DNA from: CAZWRK01 sp964635875
GTDB lineage: Bacteria; Pseudomonadota; Gammaproteobacteria; Burkholderiales; Aquaspirillaceae
Assembly (NCBI GenBank): GCA_964635875.1
Contig: CAZWRK010000058.1
Coordinates: 1-25,152, forward strand
Direction: 5' to 3'
DNA: 25,152 nucleotides
The notes beneath the pieces are model-generated. The model was given only the letters and a program-made list of their open reading frames with translations, had not been told where the DNA came from and made no database searches. Shown here piece by piece: positions 22,010 through 25,152 of this stretch (position 1 is its first letter; every line of letters starts with the position of its first letter). A program made the translations under genes and the position numbers.

Positions 22010-23545
22010 ATGTGTGGAATCATCGGGGTAGTGGGCAAAGCGCCGGTCAACCAGCTGCTGTATGACGGACTGCAAATGTTGCAGCATCGTGGTCAGGATG
22101 CTGCCGGTATTGTGACCGCGAATGGCAACAGCTTTCACATGCACAAAGGCAGCGGGATGGTGCGGGATGTCTTCCGTACCCGAAACATGCGCTCGCTTTT
22201 TGGTCATGCGGGCATTGCGCATGTGCGCTACCCAACCGCTGGCTCGGCGTCGAGTCTGGCTGAGGCGCAGCCGTTTTATGTCAATTCACCATATGGCATG
22301 GTGCTGGCACACAACGGCAATTTGACCAATACCGCCGAACTCAAAGATGCGATGTTCCGGCAAGATTTACGCCATATCAACACCCATTCTGATTCAGAAG
22401 TGCTGTTGAACGTGTTTGCGCACGAGCTGCAAAAACACATTTATGGCCGCGATTTGTCCGAAGATGCGATTTTTAGCGCCCTGCGCGAAGTCTACAAGCG
22501 CGTTAAAGGCGCGTATGCGGTTGTGGCGATGATTGCCGGTTTTGGCTTGGTCGCTTTCCGCGATCCTAACGGGATCCGTCCGCTGGTGTTGGGCACGCAC
22601 GAAACCGAGCATGGCACCGAATATCTCTTGGCGAGTGAATCCGTCTCGTTGGACGGTTTAGGCTTTACCTTGGATCGCGACATTAAGCCGGGCGAAGCGG
22701 TTGTGATTCGTTTCGACGGTCAAATTTCTTCGCGCCAATGCGCCGCACCCGCTCCGTACACCCCGTGTATTTTTGAGTATGTGTACTTTGCCCGCCCCGA
22801 CTCGATTATCGACGGCGCTTCGGTGTATCAAACACGCCTGCTGATGGGTGAAAAACTCGCGGAAAAAATCCGTAACACCATGCCCGATGTGCAAATTGAT
22901 ACCGTGATCCCGATTCCCGATACCAGCTTGCCGTCTGCGATGCAGCTTGCTAATCATCTTGGCCTGCCGTTCCGCATGGGCTTCATTAAAAACCGCTATA
23001 TCGGCCGCACGTTCATCATGCCCGGTCAGGCGGTTCGCAGAAAATCGGTGCGCCAAAAGCTCAATGCAATGAGCTTGGAATTCAAAGATAAAAACGTCTT
23101 GTTGGTCGATGATTCCATCGTGCGCGGTACTACCAGCCGTGAAATCGTGCAAATGGCGCGTGACGCGGGCGCGAAGAAAGTCTACTTTGCTTCGGCTGCT
23201 CCGGCGGTGCGGTGGCCGAACGTCTACGGTATCGACATGCCGACCCGTGCCGAATTGCTGGCAACCGGCCGAACCGAAGAACAAATCGCCCAAGAAATCG
23301 GTGCGGATGCGGTGATCTATCAAGATCTCGATGCCCTGAAGCAAGCCGTTTCCGAAGCCTGCCCGAGCATCACCGACTTTGAAACCTCGTGTTTCGATGG
23401 CCGCTATGTGACCGGCGACATCGACGAAGCGTATCTAAATCGCACTGAAAGCGCCCGCAATGAAGCGCTTCAGCAGCGAGAAGATGCCGAAAATAGCGGT
23501 GTACTCGATATGAATCTCAACGCTGCCGAACAGAACCTGATGTAA
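22010..23545 (+). CDS. purF: Amidophosphoribosyltransferase PurF
   Basis: A 511-residue enzyme for the first committed step of purine synthesis, making 5-phosphoribosylamine from PRPP and glutamine. The start is set at ATG 22010, although the frame is open from 21911, because the catalytic Cys must be residue 2 (M-C-G-I-I-G-V) and be exposed on removal of Met. The N-terminal Ntn glutaminase domain (~1-230) shows LQHRGQDAAGI and HNGNLTN; the phosphoribosyltransferase domain has IPIPDTSLPSA and the PRPP motif VLLVDDSIVRGTTS (~363-376). Length and lack of a propeptide match the E. coli type without an iron-sulfur cluster. The leader contains a terminator-like hairpin and a palindrome. A strong terminator follows. 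Confidence 0.96.
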   Translation: MCGIIGVVGKAPVNQLLYDGLQMLQHRGQDAAGIVTANGNSFHMHKGSGMVRDVFRTRNMRSLFGHAGIAHVRYPTAGSASSLAEAQPFYVNSPYGMVLAHNGNLTNTAELKDAMFRQDLRHINTHSDSEVLLNVFAHELQKHIYGRDLSEDAIFSALREVYKRVKGAYAVVAMIAGFGLVAFRDPNGIRPLVLGTHETEHGTEYLLASESVSLDGLGFTLDRDIKPGEAVVIRFDGQISSRQCAAPAPYTPCIFEYVYFARPDSIIDGASVYQTRLLMGEKLAEKIRNTMPDVQIDTVIPIPDTSLPSAMQLANHLGLPFRMGFIKNRYIGRTFIMPGQAVRRKSVRQKLNAMSLEFKDKNVLLVDDSIVRGTTSREIVQMARDAGAKKVYFASAAPAVRWPNVYGIDMPTRAELLATGRTEEQIAQEIGADAVIYQDLDALKQAVSEACPSITDFETSCFDGRYVTGDIDEAYLNRTESARNEALQQREDAENSGVLDMNLNAAEQNLM

Positions 23546-23562
23546 GCCCATCGGGTCTTTTT

Positions 23563-23596
23563 AGCCCAGCCCTCCCTTCGAGCGCTGGGCTTTTTT
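23563..23596 (+). terminator. Intrinsic terminator after purF
   Basis: AGCCCAGC (23563-23570) pairs with GCTGGGCT (23584-23591) around a 13-base loop, followed by a run of Ts to 23596. It separates purF from metZ. Confidence 0.9.
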
Positions 23597-23707
23597 AATT
23601 CTGAGCTTATTGCTAAAAGCGTCGATTCGATCGTCGGTTTTTGTTTACTATTGTTCCATTTTGACCGCCGCCCAAGACGGTTACCCGCCATAAAAAAGGA
23701 ATGTATT

Positions 23708-24877
23708 GTGTCTGATCTTCATATTGAAACGCTCGCGATTCGTGCGGGCCGCCATATCAGCGAATTTAATGAACATAGCCAAACCCTGCATTTAACTTCC
23801 AGCTTTATGACTGACAGCGCCGAAGAGGCCGCTGATTTATTTGCGGGTGTGACCCAAGGCAATACCTATTCGCGCTTTACCAATCCTACCGTGTCGGCGT
23901 TTCAAGAACGCCTTGCCGCGCTCGAAGGCGGCGAACGGGCAATTGCCACCGCCAGCGGCATGGCCGCGATCCACGCGATTATTTTCACCTTGCTTAAAGC
24001 CGGTGATCACGTTGTGGCTTCGCACAGCTTGTTTGGTGCAACGGTACAAATGTTTAGCAATTTGTTGCCGCGTTTTGGGGTTGAAGTCAGTTTTGTGTCG
24101 CCGACCGATAGCCAAGCATGGAAAGACGCGATCCGCCCGAATACCAAACTGTTCTTCTTGGAAACGCCGTCTAATCCGCTCACCGAAATTTCGGATATTC
24201 GTGAAATCGCGGATATTGCCCATTCCGTGGGCGCGTGGTTGGCGGTCGATAACTGTTTCTGCTCACCGGCATTGCAGCAGCCGATTAGCTTGGGCGCGGA
24301 TTTGGTGGTGCATTCTGCGACCAAGTTTTTAGATGGTCACGGTCGCGTTTTGGGCGGCGCAGTGGTCGGCCCGAATGCCTTGATTGAGCAGATTTATTTG
24401 TACGTGCGCAGTGCTGGCCCGACTTTGTCGGCCTTTAATGCGTGGGTGTTGCTCTCGGGCTTGGAAACCTTGTTTGTGCGGGTCGAAAAGCAAGCGGCCA
24501 ATGCGCTGGCGCTGGCGCAGTGGCTGGAAAATCACCCCGCAATTGAGCGTGTTTTACACCCCGGTTTGCCGAGCCATCCGCAACATGCGCTGGCGATGCG
24601 TCAGCAAAAATCCGGCGGCGCGATTGTGTCGTTTGTGGTGAAGGGCGGCAAAGAGGCCGCGTGGCGGGTGGTGAATGGCGTCGAGCTGATTTCGCGCACT
24701 GCGAATTTGGGCGATGTGAAATCGACCATCACCCACCCTGCTTCGACCACCCACGGCCGTTTGACTCCCGAAGCCCGCGCCGCTGCGGGCGTGGTCGATG
24801 GTCTGCTACGGGTCTCGGTCGGTTTGGAAAACGTCGAAGACATTAAAGCCGATTTGGATAAAAGTTTGCGCGCCTAA
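23708..24877 (+). CDS. metZ: O-succinylhomoserine sulfhydrylase (MetZ)
   Basis: A 389-residue PLP enzyme of the Cys/Met metabolism family. MetZ uses sulfide and O-succinylhomoserine to make homocysteine directly. The start is GTG 23708: AAGGA (23696-23700) lies seven bases upstream and SDLHIETLAIRAG follows; the ATG at 23701 is out of frame and ATG 23651 has no support. Motifs are YSRFTNPTVSAFQERLAALE, TASGMAAIHA, PLP Lys206 in HSATKFLDGHGRVLGG, and the C-terminal LGDVKSTITHPASTTHGRL. The length and the succinylhomoserine-type N-terminus favour MetZ over MetY. Its place after purF is the usual betaproteobacterial one. It has its own terminator on each side, so it is probably transcribed alone from the ~110-bp gap before it. 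Confidence 0.93.
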   Translation: MSDLHIETLAIRAGRHISEFNEHSQTLHLTSSFMTDSAEEAADLFAGVTQGNTYSRFTNPTVSAFQERLAALEGGERAIATASGMAAIHAIIFTLLKAGDHVVASHSLFGATVQMFSNLLPRFGVEVSFVSPTDSQAWKDAIRPNTKLFFLETPSNPLTEISDIREIADIAHSVGAWLAVDNCFCSPALQQPISLGADLVVHSATKFLDGHGRVLGGAVVGPNALIEQIYLYVRSAGPTLSAFNAWVLLSGLETLFVRVEKQAANALALAQWLENHPAIERVLHPGLPSHPQHALAMRQQKSGGAIVSFVVKGGKEAAWRVVNGVELISRTANLGDVKSTITHPASTTHGRLTPEARAAAGVVDGLLRVSVGLENVEDIKADLDKSLRA

Positions 24878-24894
24878 TCGGTCGCATGAACGAC

Positions 24895-24927
24895 AAAACC
24901 GGTCGATACTGTGCGACCGGTTTTTTT
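24895..24927 (+). terminator. Intrinsic terminator after metZ
   Basis: AAAACCGGTCG (24895-24905) pairs with CGACCGGTTTT (24914-24924) around an 8-base loop and ends in a T run to 24927. It lies 17 bases after the metZ stop. Confidence 0.92.
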
Positions 24928-24956
24928 ATATCGCGATCTCCAAAATGAGGGTGGCT

Positions 24957-25152
24957 ATGCGTAGGCAGAAGTATTTTCGGTTTTTAGAAAGCGGGTTTGC
25001 GGTATTTCTGTTGGCGAGCGTTTTTTTCGCCTTGATGGCGCTGTCTGCGCCGGTTTTTGCTGAAAACTTGGCATCGACTTCGGCGAGTGACGTTTTACAG
25101 CTCAAGCTCGATCATTTGAAAGAGACGCAAAAAAATGATGTCGATACGCTGA
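24957..25152 (+). CDS. Exported protein, N-terminal fragment (runs off window)
   Basis: An open frame from ATG 24957 continues past the window's end; 65 codons are visible. A GAGGGTG Shine-Dalgarno lies five bases upstream. The product starts MRRQKYFRF, then a long hydrophobic stretch and LSAPVFA-EN, a signal peptide with probable cleavage after VFA. The visible mature part (DVLQLKLDHLKETQKNDVDTL) is charged and likely helical or coiled coil. Such starts occur in large mechanosensitive-channel and other envelope proteins, but too little is visible to name it. The upstream terminator means it begins a new transcript. Confidence 0.7.
   Translation, partial: MRRQKYFRFLESGFAVFLLASVFFALMALSAPVFAENLASTSASDVLQLKLDHLKETQKNDVDTL

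Noticed and set aside
22658..23344. Long minus-strand frame inside purF
   Set aside because: It lies wholly within purF, with no ribosome site or domain; an antisense shadow.
23701..23703. ATG 23701 as metZ start
   Set aside because: It is out of frame with metZ and sits directly against the Shine-Dalgarno; GTG 23708 has correct frame and spacing.
1..25152. CRISPR arrays, insertion sequences, prophage, tRNA genes, Neisseria-type DNA uptake sequences
   Set aside because: No regularly spaced repeats, transposase or integrase frames, or cloverleaf-like sequences were seen, and the GCCGTCTGAA uptake motif was not noticed in the terminators.

Overview
The window looks like chromosome of a betaproteobacterium, most likely in or near the Neisseriales. 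The support is the 3' end of a 5S rRNA at the left edge and the block folC - SPOR/dedD-like - cvpA - purF - metZ at the right, a gene order typical of betaproteobacteria. I see no phage, transposon, CRISPR array or tRNA gene. By eye the leftmost 1.6 kb is richer in A+T than the right-hand half.

Layout. Positions 1-77 hold the tail of an rRNA operon and its terminator. Positions 122-1464 (minus) are a coupled pair, an EamA/DMT permease and a Nudix hydrolase. Positions 1675-3027 encode a stand-alone TrpB2-type tryptophan synthase beta chain and 3191-4783 a transmembrane chemoreceptor. Positions 4928-7072 are metY (O-acetylhomoserine sulfhydrylase, with a hairpin in its leader) directly abutting a DUF2520/Rossmann protein. 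Positions 7069-9606 (minus) encode a CBS-PAS-GGDEF-EAL cyclic-di-GMP protein, and 9924-11423 (minus) a succinate/acetate-type CoA-transferase with two similar palindromes upstream. Next is a small YCII-family gene whose apparent original start is followed by an in-frame stop. Positions 12057-14104 (minus) hold a PAS protein resembling the Aer sensor and a chemoreceptor with almost no periplasmic part and a C-terminal zinc-binding CZB domain. A TSUP/TauE permease follows, then the minus-strand set uup - NlpC/P60 lipoprotein - secreted unknown protein. From 18310 all genes are on the plus strand: an acidic unknown, a YgfX-like membrane protein, folC, SPOR protein, cvpA, purF, metZ and the start of an exported protein.

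Themes. Sulfur amino-acid synthesis appears twice, as MetY (acetylated homoserine) and MetZ (succinylated homoserine). Signal transduction is prominent, with two chemoreceptors, a soluble PAS sensor and a dual GGDEF/EAL protein. The most interesting system is the PAS + chemoreceptor pair. It looks like a two-protein version of the Aer energy-taxis receptor, comparable to Campylobacter CetB/CetA, with tandem HAMP-like segments and a zinc/redox CZB module added. The general split design is known; this exact combination is worth a check. Several leaders also carry regulatory-looking structure (metY, purF, CoA-transferase, PAS/TSUP divergent region). All assignments come from reading sequence and motifs; no database search was run.
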